Origin: Oikopleura dioica
Lineage: Eukaryota; Chordata; Appendicularia; Copelata; Oikopleuridae
Assembly: GCA_907165135.1 (NCBI GenBank)
Contig: OU015566.1
Coordinates: forward strand, 374,501 to 438,500
Reading direction: 5' to 3'
Length of the DNA: 64,000 bases
In this document: one piece after another, positions 10,901 to 22,085 of the stretch
Layout of the letters: the number at the start of each line of letters is the position of its first letter
Numbering within the stretch: the stretch's first letter is position 1
Notes under the pieces: generated by a model
Seen by the model: only the letters and a program-made list of their open reading frames with translations
Database searches by the model: none
What the model was told of the DNA's origin: nothing
Translations under genes and position numbers: made by a program

Positions 10901-11415
10901 ATATGAACTCTGAGCTCTTAGATTTACAGTCACCTTCGCAGCGGGCGTATCCACTGTAATCGCCATTTTCTTTGAAGCCGAAAAGGAAACCTTTAATATT
11001 CCAACCTTCGTATTCGTCGAGTACTTTCTGTACTCGGAGAAGAGTCTTTTGATCTTTCGCCTTGGCGAATTGAACTGACAAATTCTCTAATCTTTTGCGT
11101 TTTGCCATATTTAGCTCTAAAGAACTCGCCCGCGGCAAAAACAAAAAAGTGATATCTAGAATAATTTTGACTAAATTGATCTCGAAACTTTTTCACCTTT
11201 TCAATGGTGGTGGTGGGGTGATTTTTTCACCATCACTTTTTTCAGTGGTGGTGGTGGGGTGATTTTTCACCATCACTTTTTTCAGTGGTGGTGGTGGGGT
11301 GATTTTTCACCATCACCCTTTTTCGGTGGTGGTGGTGGGGTGATTTTTTCCACCACGGATCACCCCACCATTTTGCTGTGGTGGGGTGAAAATGGTGTGG
11401 TGATTTACATCCCTG
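7933..11415 (-). mobile_element. second hAT-type transposon (long copy, 3483 bp)
   Basis: The terminal inverted repeats start CAGGGATGTAAATCACCA. Inside both ends is a subterminal array of GTGGTGGTGGGGTGATTTTTCACCA units, about five at 7960..8190 and four at 11200..11375. The flank at 11416..11423 is ATTAGAAA. Its complement TTTCTAAT sits at 22677..22684, beside the 6-bp terminus TCCCTG at 22671..22676. So the element's 8-bp target duplication is intact but split by the inversion. A shorter relative is at 53579..55582. Confidence 0.9.
8264..11108 (-). CDS. hAT transposase of the second family (multi-exon)
   Basis: Minus-strand gene. The 5' exons that I could phase are 10865..11108, 10661..10829 and 10259..10616, with a fourth starting at 10219. 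Introns are 35, 44 and 39 nt, all GT-AG. The start is MAKRKRLENLS. A BED-like finger is built from CEGDC and HITRNH across intron 1. Next come a catalytic-core region (CGLQVDHKA) and a second Asp region (ITSDLQCHWS), then a CMCHSL motif resembling the hAT CxxH. The C-terminus near 8280..8450 reads SSEIERLFSIVSSKTRDPSR, a dimerisation-type block, and the stop is at 8264..8266. Exons between ~10100 and 8450 were not fully joined, so completeness is unproven. It is unrelated in sequence to the 5.9-kb element's transposase outside the general hAT motifs. Confidence 0.75.
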
Positions 11416-11665
11416 ATTAGAAAGAGCTCAAAAGTTATTCTGATAGAGCTAATAATATTTTTGGTGGTGCAATCACGTGACGCAGAAGAGCTCGTTGAAA
11501 CGTCCAAAAAAGCTGTTTTTGACACCAATTTTGACTAAATGAACCCATGAAAGCTTGATTTGTCCATATTTTTACCCGTTATTTGGGGTTTTTGTCCCTT
11601 CTACCGCCTCACTTGATTGCGCCACCAAAAATATAATTTACTCTATAAGAATAACTTTTTGAGTT
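11416..11665. mobile_element. short inverted-repeat element (MITE)
   Basis: The left end (AGAAAGAGCTCAAAAGTTATTC) and the complement of the right end near 11663 match over about 60 bp with few differences. They include TATTTTTGGTGG and CAATCA.GTGA. No ORF. The second hAT element inserted at its edge. Confidence 0.65.
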
Positions 11666-11890
11666 CTTTCTTCTGAAGTATGAGCCGATCGACCTTGATC
11701 AGGCGTTCAAGGTCGTCAAGCTTTTTTAGGTTTTCGGAGGCCTGTATCACGTGACCACGCGACCAGACCAAAAAATTTTTAATAGCAATTTTTTTAGTTG
11801 GATCAAACTACATTATATCCCGAAGTTTCAGCTCTCTACGTTGATGCTTTCTTGGGGTTGATTTTTTGCGCGTCGGCCCTGAGTCATGAG
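11666..11890. repeat. arm of a foldback element (partner at 22685..22895)
   Basis: Reads GAAGTATGAGC.GAT.GACCTTG through to GCGCGTCGGCCCT and matches 22685..22895 almost base for base in the same direction. When the 7931..16731 inversion is undone the two become inverted arms around the MITE and second hAT element, so this was one foldback-type element. Confidence 0.7.
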
Positions 11891-12019
11891 CACACAAATA
11901 GAACGGCGGTTGTTAAGCATTTCAATGCTATTTTATGTTGTCTTTTTCTCAAAAGAAACGATTATCATTATAAAATTATTATTGTTATAAATATATAATT
12001 GTCATTTATTAATTAAAAG

Positions 12020-12340
12020 ACAAAACGGACAATTCCGGAAGTTTTTCTTCGGGAAAAAACGCCGAATCTTCGGAATTGTCCGAACTCGACTTGAAATTTT
12101 TTTTGCGTCAAAAGTGCCCTTTTGAAGGGTGTCAACCAGAAAATTGGCTTTTAAGTGCTGCGCAAGGCTTTTTTGACCCTTTCTGATTTATTTTTAATTT
12201 GGAAAAAGGTGGCCCTTAATTATTATTATTAGAGAATAGGCCTCTCAGTTGAATTTTAGTCTAAACTTTTCGGAATCGTGCGCTTTCAAAATTTTTCTCA
12301 TTTTCCTCAAATTCCTGAATTTTCCGTTTTGTCTGTACAT
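12020..12340. mobile_element. inverted-repeat element (probable MITE)
   Basis: Begins AGACAAAACGGACAATTCCG and ends with TTCCGTTTTGTCTGT, the imperfect complement. It is non-coding and contains a further short palindrome at 12030..12080. Confidence 0.45.
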
Positions 12341-12432
12341 TAAATGTCTTGGTTTTTGAAAAGAATTCTGCTATTTTGGATCTAAAAACACAAAAGTCTG
12401 TAAACCTCACCAAGAGCGCACCGTTGTTACTA

Positions 12433-12930
12433 GGACAGCCCTAAAACTGTTCATTTATTCATATGATATAAGGGACCTCATCTTTTACAAATTTTTGGTG
12501 ATCAGGCCCGCTCTGTATTTATTTTCGAGAATAAGTCGTTTTTGACGAAATAATTTTTGACGAAGAAATCTGCGCAATATAAGTTCAAGTGTTAAAAGAC
12601 ATATGATAATTTTAAGATCAAAAAACGTCTCTTCTGAAAAGTTTTGGCCTTTTATGGACCCCCTCCCCCCACGGTTTGGGTGTTTGATGAATTTCTTGAA
12701 GATAGGCAAAAATAGGGGTTTGCTCATCCAATTTATAAATTTTTAGATGAAGACACTCTTAACCCATCAAATAAAAGCTAAGGGTATGTTCTTTCAAAAT
12801 CAGGAAGATCAAGGATAATTTCAAACTTAAGGTCTTCTCATTGTTACGTCAGAAAAGGACTTATGATCACCTTGAATTCGTTAGAGTTGAGGTCCCTTAG
12901 AAGGATATATGCACAGTTTTAGGGCTGCCC
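12433..12930. mobile_element. TA-flanked MITE (498 bp)
   Basis: The ends GG(A/G)CAGCCCTAAAACTG are inverted at the two sides, each bordered by TA (12431..12432 and 12931..12932). A second inner match is AAGGGACCTCA. The TA duplication suggests a Tc1/mariner-type source. No coding sequence. Confidence 0.75.
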
Positions 12931-13090
12931 TATAAAAAATACATGCTAATAAGGGTGTAGCTAAGATAAGTGATCTTAATTTTTGATCCGCGCAAATCCG
13001 ATTAACGGATAATTGCAAAATGAGGACGCTTTAACAGCCTGTATCTCTTGACGTGTAGATGGTAGACTTCGTTAATAATCACAAGTTTGA

Positions 13091-13134
13091 TTGTAGAACG
13101 TTTTCGATTTTATTTCAAATCATCATCAGTACAA
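13091..13134 (-). ncRNA. hammerhead ribozyme motif H1
   Basis: On the minus strand: TTGTA, CTGATGA (123-129 of the 13,0xx block), stem II GATTT/AAATC, GAAA, palindromic stem III AACGTT, cleavage triplet TTC, then TACAA, which pairs with TTGTA. All invariant core bases are present. Confidence 0.7.
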
Positions 13135-13315
13135 ATTAAGCTTAAGATAAGGAAGAACATTTGTAAAATACCTCTGTTTATTTAGGGCAGATCTTGGCGC
13201 TCGATAAAATCAACTTGTTTTCGTCTTCTCGCGTTTTTGATTTCAGTTAGCGTAAGTTTGCTTTCTCATTAAACAGAGGTATTTTACAAATGTTCTTCCT
13301 TATCTTAAGCTTAAT

Positions 13316-13359
13316 TTGTACTGATGATGATTTGAAATAAAATCGAAAACGTTCTACAA
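13316..13359 (+). ncRNA. hammerhead ribozyme motif H2
   Basis: Plus-strand mirror of H1: CTGATGA at 13321..13327, GAAA at 13345..13348, TTC ending at 13354. Stem I is formed by TTGTA (13316..13320) and TACAA (13355..13359). Confidence 0.7.
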
Positions 13360-13397
13360 TCAAACTTGTGATTAGCCTGTATCTCCTTAAATTACTT

Positions 13398-13616
13398 TAT
13401 AGGGATTTACTGTCTTTATTTTCCCGATGAATCAAGTTGGCACTTGAAGGAAGTCGCCCGAGCTGGGCGCGGCGCTTTTCAAGAGCACTTGAGCTCACTA
13501 TATAACCGGCTGTCACTAGTCAACGAGCAGCTATTTTTCCAAATTAGCCACTGACCAAATAAATTACAATACTATGAAAGTTTGATAGTTTATTATATAG
13601 AGAGTAAACCTCTACA
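13398..13616 (+). repeat. LTR (5' LTR of the split LTR retrotransposon)
   Basis: A 219-bp repeat, the inverse of 1005..1223. It is preceded by ACTT (13394..13397) and followed after one base by TGGTGTCAGAAGTG (13618..), a good tRNA primer binding site. The near identity of the two LTRs indicates a recent insertion. Confidence 0.8.
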
Positions 13617-13640
13617 ATGGTGTCAGAAGTGTTAAAGAAC

Positions 13641-14350
13641 AGCGACTCTAAAAACTGCTGCGCATAAACGACGCAGACAGGTAAGCACAATAGGTGCCCG
13701 ATTAAAAATCGAAAGAAACGACCAGCACAAGCAAGACTGGCACGGAAACCAACTAGTCCGCATTGTCGTGATCACCATACGACCAGCCAAATGCTGAGCA
13801 AGCGCATTAATATGCCGATATCGGTGCGAGAGTTAAGTCTTTGCAACTGACACTCAAACCGTAGAAACAACAACAGCGACTCTATACACTGCTGCGCACA
13901 AACCGACGCAGACAGGTGAGCACAATAGGTGCCCGATTAAAAACAAAATCGAAAGAAATGACCAGCATAAACAAGATTGGCACGGAAACCAACTAGTCCG
14001 CATTGTCGCGATCACCCAACGAACAGCCAAATGCTGAGCAAGCGCATTATTATGCCGATATCGGTGCGAGAGTTAAGTCTTTGAAACTGACACTCAAACC
14101 GTTGAAACAACAATAGCGACTCTATAAACTGCTGCGCACAAACGACGCAGACAGGTGAGCACATAGGTGCCCGATTAAAAACAAAATCGAAAGAAAAGAC
14201 CAGCATAAGCAAGACTGGCACGGAAACCAACTAGTCCGCATTGTCGTGATCACCTAACGACCAGCCAAATGCTGAGCAAGCGCACTATTATGCCGATATT
14301 AGTGCGAGAGTTAAGTCTTTGAAACTGACACTCAAACCATACAAACAACA
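13641..14350 (+). repeat. three ~237-bp tandem repeats in the retrotransposon leader
   Basis: Units begin at AGCGACTCTA (13641, 13875, 14115) and share GACGCAGACAGGT, ACCAACTAGTCCGCATTGTCG and CAAATGCTGAGCAAGCGCA blocks. Repeat lengths are 234 and 240 bp; the third fades near 14350. They lie between primer binding site and first ORF, where packaging signals normally sit. Confidence 0.85.
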
Positions 14351-14508
14351 ATTAACCACAGCGATGCGTTAAAAAGAAAATCTCCGCCCAAAATGAAGCG
14401 AAATGCGAACATGTGTTAGTCCGTGAAAAGAACTGGAAAATATTGAACGACTGAAATAAGAATATCAAAGTTGAACAAATAACAAATATCAAGGATTTTA
14501 AACTAAAA

Positions 14509-14847
14509 ATGGAAACAGAAGACGTCAAATCTGAAAAAAGAAAAGAGAGAAGCGATTCGCTCCGAGTTAAGCTACCCAACGAAAAAGTCGTCAATATACA
14601 CACGGGTCCAGAGGAAACAGCAGTTACACTACGGGCAAAAATAATTGGCAAACTCGCTCTCGAAAACCTGAAAAAAGAGGAAGTTGCCTTACCCTCAGGG
14701 GTCCGTCTCTATTGCGCAGGAAAAGAAGTCCGCACTGACGCAGAAGTCTCGTCTTTGCCAAAGATACCCACAAACTATAATCGCGCTACCAACGGAAACA
14801 GTAGTACCAATGCAAAACACCTATTATCATCGGGCTGCCGGCATTAA
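14509..14847 (+). pseudogene. gag-like first ORF of the LTR retrotransposon
   Basis: A 112-aa ORF starting METEDVKSEKRKERSDSLRV, charged and hydrophilic, directly after the leader. Coding seems to continue in another frame: a reading with RLLRKKLTRLFEVKKAERVM runs from about 14840 and joins the ORF at 14961..15251. A frameshift, or a splice I cannot place, therefore lies near 14790..14840. The assignment as gag rests on its position after the primer binding site and leader. I see no CCHC zinc knuckle. Confidence 0.4.
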
Positions 14848-15121
14848 CGAACAGAACGATCAAAATCTCGCAGAGCAAGATACAAATCGACGGAGAAAGC
14901 ATTAGGCTCCTCCGTAAGAAATTAACCAGACTATTCGAAGTAAAGAAAGCTGAACGAGTAATGGACGGGACAATATTAGAAGTCCAGGCACCAGTCGACA
15001 AGACGGAGGACCGAGCGTTACGGGAGCAGCTTACCTTTACTGTCCCCACAGCTTCCGGTCCCCTGGACGTCTCTGTATGGCTAAACAACCGCAGTGAATT
15101 GAAAGCTGCAACCGATTTACC

Positions 15122-15583
15122 ATGCCTCTCCCACTTGCCTTGGAAAAAGTTCCTAGGACTATCCCGGCCAGGTTGTCCACTGGAATTTTCGAAGTCAGAA
15201 GCGTACTCAAGGATACGAAAGATGTACCTGAAAACAACGCTGTTTTCATAGCCAAGGCAGGTCGGGCGATGATCCGCGCGCTGTCACTTCAGACAGCCCA
15301 GACAGCGGAGGAGACGCGGGACGTACGACCCGAAGACAAAACTGTTCTCCGTCCTCGGACAACTGTGCTGATGAAACGCCAAAGGGACCCCGGGGAGTCA
15401 AAGCTCTTTCGAAACTGGAAAGGGCGGCTCACAGTCTCGAAGCGTTTAGACGTTTACACTTACCTTCTTGCGTCTGATCTCTACCCAAGACGACAATTTA
15501 TTGCGCACAGGAGCAACATTCGGCCTGTCGCAACTCCTCAAATCGTCGAAGAAAAGGAAGGATGCGCATCCGAGGTACGTTAA
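15122..15583 (+). pseudogene. pol remnant: integrase C-terminal domain
   Basis: A 153-aa ORF. Its second half reads VLRPRTTVLMKRQ, KLFRNWKGRLTVSKRLD, YLLASD and RRQFIAHRSNIRPV. This follows the pattern of the SH3-like (GPY/F) C-terminal integrase domain of Ty3/gypsy-type elements: a Lys/Arg-rich start, W-x-G in the middle and an H-x-S-x-(L/I)-R/K-P end. The upstream half has no pol similarity I recognise, so most of pol appears to be deleted, perhaps with the gag part fused to the integrase tail. A short Arg-rich reading continues past 15600 (EEPRQNRRSGLRERKR). Confidence 0.5.
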
Positions 15584-15884
15584 ATTCACTTAAACGGAAT
15601 GAAACGTAAAATTACCGGCACGACAGGCAGAGGAACCACGCCAGAACCGGCGGTCAGGCCTTCGTGAGAGAAAACGCATCAACTATAGGTAAGATCCAAT
15701 GCATCTCTTTGGGGAAAGAGCGCACCGACGGTATTCGCATTGGAAAACGTATTGACATCTATTTAGGGAATAAACGCCCTGAAAGAGAACAACTGAAAAA
15801 AATACACACTGAAACTATTGAAATATCGCCCCTTAAGTAGATAAGCAAAACCGTTCCGTTCCTCGAAAACAAAATTATTTCAAG

Positions 15885-16100
15885 ATGAGATTCGGACCTA
15901 AAGATATTTTGGAACGGCTGGTGTTGAACCACCAGCAATCCCTGATGGGCCAATTCGCCATGATGAAATGGCTCTTTGTAATATTCCTTCTCGGAATCCT
16001 TATCCTCGGCTTGAGCCTCGGACTGTTACGCAGCAATCGCTCAGAAATTTGCGCGTATGATTTGCTACTGCTGCCGTCAAAAGCAAGAAGTGCAGCTTAA
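15885..16100 (+). CDS. short membrane protein ORF in the retrotransposon (env-position)
   Basis: A 71-aa ORF starting MRFGPKDILERLVLNHQQ with one strong hydrophobic segment (WLFVIFLLGILILGLSLGLL). It lies downstream of the pol remnant, where some Ty3/gypsy-type elements carry an envelope-like gene. Only a membrane-anchor-like portion is visible and no ectodomain motif is recognisable. It may be the remnant of such a gene or a chance hydrophobic ORF. Confidence 0.3.
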   Translation: MRFGPKDILERLVLNHQQSLMGQFAMMKWLFVIFLLGILILGLSLGLLRSNRSEICAYDLLLLPSKARSAA

Positions 16101-17054
16101 AGTTCTTCCGGCTCAGCAAAAGGAGACCCGGCGATGAAAATACGGGCAAAATCTTGGCAGAGCCTCATTCTCTTAAAAAAAAAACTCACGACCACTTCAG
16201 GGTACTAAAATAAGTACAAGATATCTGATTTGCGAAAATCAATTCAATTTTAAAAAGCCCCTTGATAAATTTTTGAAATAATATCTCCGAAACGAGAGCA
16301 GCTCCCTTTCTGAATTTCAATTTCCGACTTGTCAAGTTATTCCAAAACTCAACAACAAGTTGCTCGAGGCCGCCCCTGCCGGCTCAAAATTTTAGCTCGT
16401 CTAAAAACTTTTCGAATCGCCTTTTCGAATTGCTTGCCAAAACCGCGAGTAAATCAAGTTTCCTTCACATCCCATGACACCACCCTTATATACAGTGAAA
16501 ACCCGAAATCTGCGCCTCCAGGGGCCAGCCAAGTTCAAATATTGCCTACCAACAGGCTCCCGCCGAGAAACAATAGGCTCACCTGGCAAGCGATAAAGAT
16601 CGATAATGACCCTAGAATAACCTGCAAGTCACCGAGCAAATACAACGGTTTGCTTCACTCCTTAGGGTCCTGGCACAATTGAACCCGAAATTAAGAAAAA
16701 AAATACAGTCGACACGGAAAAGACTGGAGCACAGGGTGTCAAATCGCGGGGGATCGAGAAGGGATCGCGCTTACTCGCCTACGCTCGATCCCAAGAGTGA
16801 AGGGATCGCTCGCGCGCCATTTTGAACGCGAAGGGATCGCGGGAGCCAGAGCGCCAAATCGAGCGCTTCTGGCGCCAGCGGAGCCTGCGCTCTAAGACAG
16901 TGATTTTCAAACTTAATAATTGATTCGAAATGTATTGGGGAATCTTGAACAGATATAATAAGGGATTCTCACGGAAAAACATAGTGTACTCAATTTTCAC
17001 AAAACTTTTACTCTAGAATTGGACAATTTCGAATGAAACAGAAAGTTGAAAAAC

Positions 17055-17752
17055 TTAATACAATTTTTTCATGCAAAAAATGCACTTGTAGCCTGGGTGC
17101 CATGCTTGTTGGTAACAATTCGTGCAAATTTCCGGACATTTTTCACAGGATGATGCTGCATATGAAGATGAACAATTGTCTGTCATGAGTGGACATTCGT
17201 ATTGACTGTCTTTAGTTAATGTCACTGGAGCAGGAAGAATAATCGGTGGTGACTAAAAATAGTTAAATATATTTTTTGACTTATTGAACAAACCGAATAA
17301 AGATTTTCACAAAAAAGGTTATATAAGGATAACCGACCCCTTTCTTTCTTCGCCGCTGCTCTCTCACGCGCCGTTTCTACGAATTTCTTGAACTTTTTCT
17401 TATCTTCTTTCGCCTTTATTGAGCGAATGGTAACTTGGTGACTCTTGACTCTTCCCAGATCGTCTCGATATGTTTCCCGCACAGTAGAATCGAGGAAACA
17501 ATCTTGATTTACTTCAAGATTTCTATTTTATTTAAAAAAAATCAAATTAAGAATCACTCTTATCTTTTTTTTAAATTTCCTGAAAGAAATTGCGACTTTT
17601 TTTTTAATAATACATTTTGTAATGTAATTTCGTCGTTGACTTGGCTCTATTTCTTTGTGATAACGTTTAAAATGAAAGTCGAGAGTTGACATTTTTAAAC
17701 TGCGCAAGCAGAGTGTGCAGCAAATAGGGAACTCTTCTTTCTTCCTGGGCAT
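17055..17752 (-). CDS. second gene of the hAT element: zinc-finger/Cys-rich protein (copy B)
   Basis: Mirror copy of 6910..7607, with exons at 17614..17752, 17294..17511 and 17055..17252. It encodes the same 184-aa product: N-terminal CTLC/HFKRYH finger, basic centre and a Cys-rich tail ending KCIFC.MKKLY. The CCAAT array upstream of it is at 17887..18254. Two identical copies mean neither has drifted since duplication. Confidence 0.65.
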
Positions 17753-18632
17753 ACTTATAACTGACGATTATTATTAATTTACACAAAAATCAACATTTGT
17801 TCTAGAGATTTTTTGTGCAATTCTATGGAAGGCGAATGTTTAACTTTTAAAAGTCAACATTTAAGAACTTTTTCCCAAAGAGGAAATTTCGAGCATTTTG
17901 ATTGGCCCAAATTTTTTTTTTTTGGGCATTCTGATTGGCTGGAATCATTTTTTAAGCTTTTTGATTGGCGGAAAGCCTATTTGCAGCATTAAGATTGGCC
18001 GAAACCATTTTTTGAGCATTTAGATTTTTGATTGGCTGATAGACATTTTCGAGCGTTTTGATTGGCTCATATACATTTTCGAGCGTTTTGATTTGCTAAG
18101 GGGCATTTTCGAGCGTTTTGATTGGCTGATAGACGTTTTCGCTCGTTTTGATTGGCTGATAGACGTTTTCGCTCGTTTTGATTGGCTGAGAGCCATTTTA
18201 GATCGTTTTGATTGGCTAAGGGCCATTTAAGAGCGTTTTGATCGGCTAAAAGCCTGATTTATCCGATTTTGGTCGATTTTTACGCGACTAAGGTAAATTT
18301 GTCCATGAAAATGGTTAATATTGGCATGACCTCGGTCAATTAATGCTTAGAATGGGTTAATTTATGCATGATAAAGGTCAATTTTTTCATGAGTTCGGTT
18401 TATATTTGCATGACCTCGGTGAATTTATACTAAGAAAGGGTTAATTTTAGCATGATAAAGGTTAATTTTTTCATAAATTCGGTTAATATTTACATGACCT
18501 CGGTCAATTTATTCTAAGAAAGGGTTAATTTTTGCATGATCAAGGTTAATTTTTTCATGAATTCGGTTAATTTTTGCATGCAAAGGGGTCATAAATGCAG
18601 GATTTCGACGCATAATTTTTAGCGAAAAACAT

Positions 18633-21600
18633 TTATTCAAATAGATTCTGTACATTTGGATAAGAAGACACTTGTAGAATGAGTTCAACAGTACTGGTGT
18701 TCAAGCAGTTGCGTTTTGAAGACATGATATCGTTCGCTTTTGAGAAGAGACGTTCGATGCTGCCGCTTGAGCCAGGAGTTGAGCGTACGAGTTGTGCGAT
18801 TCTGGCGAATGTCGGGTAAGTTCCAGCGTGATGTGTGAAATACATCAAACTTCGTTCAGCGGTACTGGCGGAGGTCTTGAACTGGGGATCGAGCTGGTTC
18901 AACCATTGCTTGTATCTTTTGACGCTTTCTTTGCGCTCCGTCTTGTTCTCCTTTTTGAACCATGCAGAGAACTCATCAGTTGATGATTTTTCGCATTCAT
19001 CCTCGTCGCTTGAATATTGCTCCATTTCTTCCTCGAAAGTCGACTTTGCTTGAGAAGATGGAGGAGTCGGCGGAGCGCGCTCCTGCGAGCTTGGAGGAGT
19101 CAACGTCTTTGGCTGTGATGAAGTAGCTGCCGATGGTGTCGTCTGTTGCTGGTTTTCAACAGGAACCTAAAATAATGTTTATAATTTATGCTTTTTTATG
19201 TAAAAATTGACCAGCTCTGAGTAAGAATTGACCTTTTTTTATGAAAGAGTAATCCGATGTCATGTAAAAATTAACCGCTAGATGCAGAAACTAATCGAAA
19301 CTTGATAAGAATTACCCCTTTGCGGGAAAAAATTAACCAGATCCGGGAAATAATAAACCTTTACTTACAAGAATAAAGATTTCTTCGCTTGGCTTGGTTT
19401 GCTCGGCGAGGTCAAAGAAGGTTTTGCGCACTGTCTCCTTCCAGACAGGAACTGCAGTATCAAAGCAAGTGTTGAGGGTGTTGTATGTAGACTGGGTGAT
19501 GAACGAATCCTTCTCAAAGGCGTCGTCAAGTCGGTTACGGATCAAGGTGAATTCGAAGTGGCGGCTGAAGAAGTCAAGGGAGAGCCCGACCAAAGCAGCT
19601 GGATTTGCTCTCGATTTGATGTAGGATCCTCTCGATGGCTTCCTTCCAGTGATGTTTGCACCGAAAATGTAGTCTGCTACGGTCAGAATCAGCTCCTGGT
19701 GGATTTCCTTGAAGTCAGCCGGATCAACTTGAAGCAAAAATTTCAGCAAGTCGAACAGTTTTGCCAGGGTGTCTCCAACCGAGAAGTGATCCGAGTCGGT
19801 GGACGCCAGAGCAGGCTCGAAGACTTGAGAGACTGAGTAGAGGTAATGAACAAGCTTCCAGTCGATTTCGTGTGTGATCGACTTTGAGTCGGTCAGGTAC
19901 TTCTGATGACGACGAAGAAGAGGCTCGTTTGCCATGAGCTGCTTGTACGTCGTGATGAAAGATCTGAAAGATAAAGTCAATTATTACATAATAACGGTTA
20001 ATTTTTACATGACTTCGGTTAATTTTGTCATGGAATGATTAATTTTTACATGGAAAGGGTCAATTTTTACATGGAAAGGGTCAATTTTTACATGGAAAGG
20101 GTTAATTTTTACATGAAAAGGGTCAATTTTTACATGGAAAGGGTCAATTTTTACATGGAAAGGGTCAATTTTTACATGGAAAGGGTTAATTTTTACATGA
20201 AAAGGGTCAATTTTTACATGAAAAGGGTCAATTTTTACATTAAAAGGGTCAATTCTTACATGGAAAGGGTCAATTTTTACATGAAAAAGTCAATTTTTAC
20301 ATGAAATGATGAAGAACGAACCTGAATCTGATGTAGTAGATCCTGTCGATCGTAACGAATTTGTCGTAATTCGGGTAGAATTGCCTGATGTGCTTGAGCT
20401 CATCTTCAGTTGGAGTGTAGCTTTTCACTAGATCATTGAAGGATTTCTCGGAGCAGTCGTCTCGTTCAGCTCGATGATTGCATGCTGAGACAGCTTTCTC
20501 GATTTCGACACAGCTATCGCCGACGATTGCATCGCTCTGGACAAGGGTAATATATCTAAAGTAAAGACGTTATTTGATGAAAGAAGAATGATGTATTTAC
20601 CTTTTTAACTGATTCGAAATCGTGTGGCTTGCACAGACAACGGCAAAATAGTCAGAGAAGGCCTGAGCCATCGGCGCATCTCCGACAACTGGAAGTCGTT
20701 TTGCGTGAAAAAAGTCGAGGATATTCCAATCCGAGAGGACGTTTTCTAGTTGTCGACGTACATTCGCATCAGTTGCTTTGAAGATGACCCCGTAGTGAAG
20801 AAGAAAAAATCGAGTCTTTCGCAGGTTCGAATCGTAGAACCCGATGAAGACCCCGAGGTATTTGCTACTTCTTTCTTTCGTTAGCCGAGGGCAATCGAAC
20901 CCATCAAGGACCAAGCAGCATCTGTTTTCCTGGATAAGACCAGGCAGCTTTGACTTGACGATACCATTGGAAACGGTACTTTTGCGCCTTAAAAATTTAT
21001 TTATCTAAATTAAACGGTCAATTTTTACCTGAGAATCTTCACAATTTTGTGACTGCTTATTCCATTCGCTATTGCCTGATGAGCCCTTGCGCAAAATTTC
21101 TTCATCGTTTCGGTTTCAAAAGCACCAATCGAGAGACCATCGTTTGCAACAACTTCTGCGGCGATTTCCTCAAGCTCTTCGGCGTCGGTTGCGGTTGAAT
21201 GATGGTGTTCTTGGATGTGACGTTTCACGTAGTAGTCAGTCGCATGGTTCGCTTTCGCCAAATTGCCTCGAATGCCAAAGAAAACCTATAAAAGAGTTAA
21301 TTTTTTCGACTGGTCAAAAATGAAGAGGGCTTATTTATTCTCAAGCCAGGGCAAGTTTCACATGAAAAGGGTCAATTTTTACATGAAAAGGGTAAATTCT
21401 TACATGGAAAGGGTCAATTTTTACATGGGAAGGGTCAATTTTTACATGAAATGGTCAATTTTTACATGGGAAGGGTCAATTTTTACATGGGAAGGAACAA
21501 TTTTTACATGAAAAGGGTCAATTTTTACATTGAAAGGGTTAATGTTTACATGAAAAGGGTCAATTTTTGCATGAAAAGGGTCAATTCTTACATGGAAACG

Positions 21601-22085
21601 GTCAATTTTTACATTAAAAGGGTCAATTTTTACATTAAAAGGGTCAATATTTACATAAAAAGGGTCGATTTTTTCTTGAAAAAAGTTTTTTTACTTGAGC
21701 AAGGTTTATTTCTGCATGAAAAATTAAAATCGAATTTTTAAATTGAAAGGGTTTAATTTTACCGGTTAATTTTTACATGATAAGGTTAATTTAAATTCAA
21801 ATCTGGTCAATTTTTTCTTACCTTATGTTTGTATTCAGCATTAGTGCAAAATTGGCTCCGGCAAATGACATATGGCGTCGGCGTCTGGTCTGACTTCGTG
21901 ATCTTCTCTAGTTTGAAATCTGCTTTGTAATTATGATGGATCTCCGAAGTGCAAATGAGCTTCTCATCTTCTTCTAGAATCTCTACAATTTTCTTGAACT
22001 CATCCTTGGTTTTTTTCTTTTTCTCAAACGGAGTTGATGGTGGAGAAAGCAAAGGACCTTCATCAAATGGTCGTTTTTGACTCAT
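18633..22085 (-). CDS. hAT transposase (copy B)
   Basis: Mirror of the copy A gene. Exons on the minus strand are 21822..22085, 21029..21285, 20601..20987, 20322..20555, 19369..19963 and 18633..19166, encoding the same 756 aa with no stop or frameshift. Domains are BED-like finger, hAT catalytic core and C-terminal dimerisation block. Intronic minisatellites lie at about 21343..21783 and 20023..20304. Intron 5 has seven A where copy A has six. Confidence 0.9.
20023..20304. repeat. minisatellite in transposase intron 4 (copy B)
   Basis: Reverse-complement copy of 4359..4640; same ~21-bp unit. Confidence 0.9.
21343..21783. repeat. minisatellite in transposase intron 1 (copy B)
   Basis: Reverse-complement copy of 2880..3320; same ~21-bp unit. 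Confidence 0.9.

Larger units (their letters stand above)
13070..13384. mobile_element. Penelope-like terminal remnant, inverted pair
   Basis: Two ~130-bp arms, 13078..13200 and 13262..13374, are reverse complements around a ~65-bp centre. Each arm ends in a hammerhead-like motif directed outward. The motif and the arrangement match the larger Penelope-like copy at 24534..25622, although the sequence differs. It lies just outside the 5' LTR of the retrotransposon. Confidence 0.65.
13617..16731 (+). mobile_element. internal region of an LTR retrotransposon, pol largely missing
   Basis: Order: primer binding site (13618), untranslated leader with tandem repeats (13641..14350), gag-like ORF region (14509..~15250), integrase C-terminal remnant (within 15122..15583), short membrane-protein ORF (15885..16100), then the breakpoint at 16731. 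No reverse transcriptase, RNase H or integrase catalytic motif is seen. The element is therefore an internally deleted, non-autonomous copy. Together with 1224..1992 the internal region is about 3.9 kb. Confidence 0.7.
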
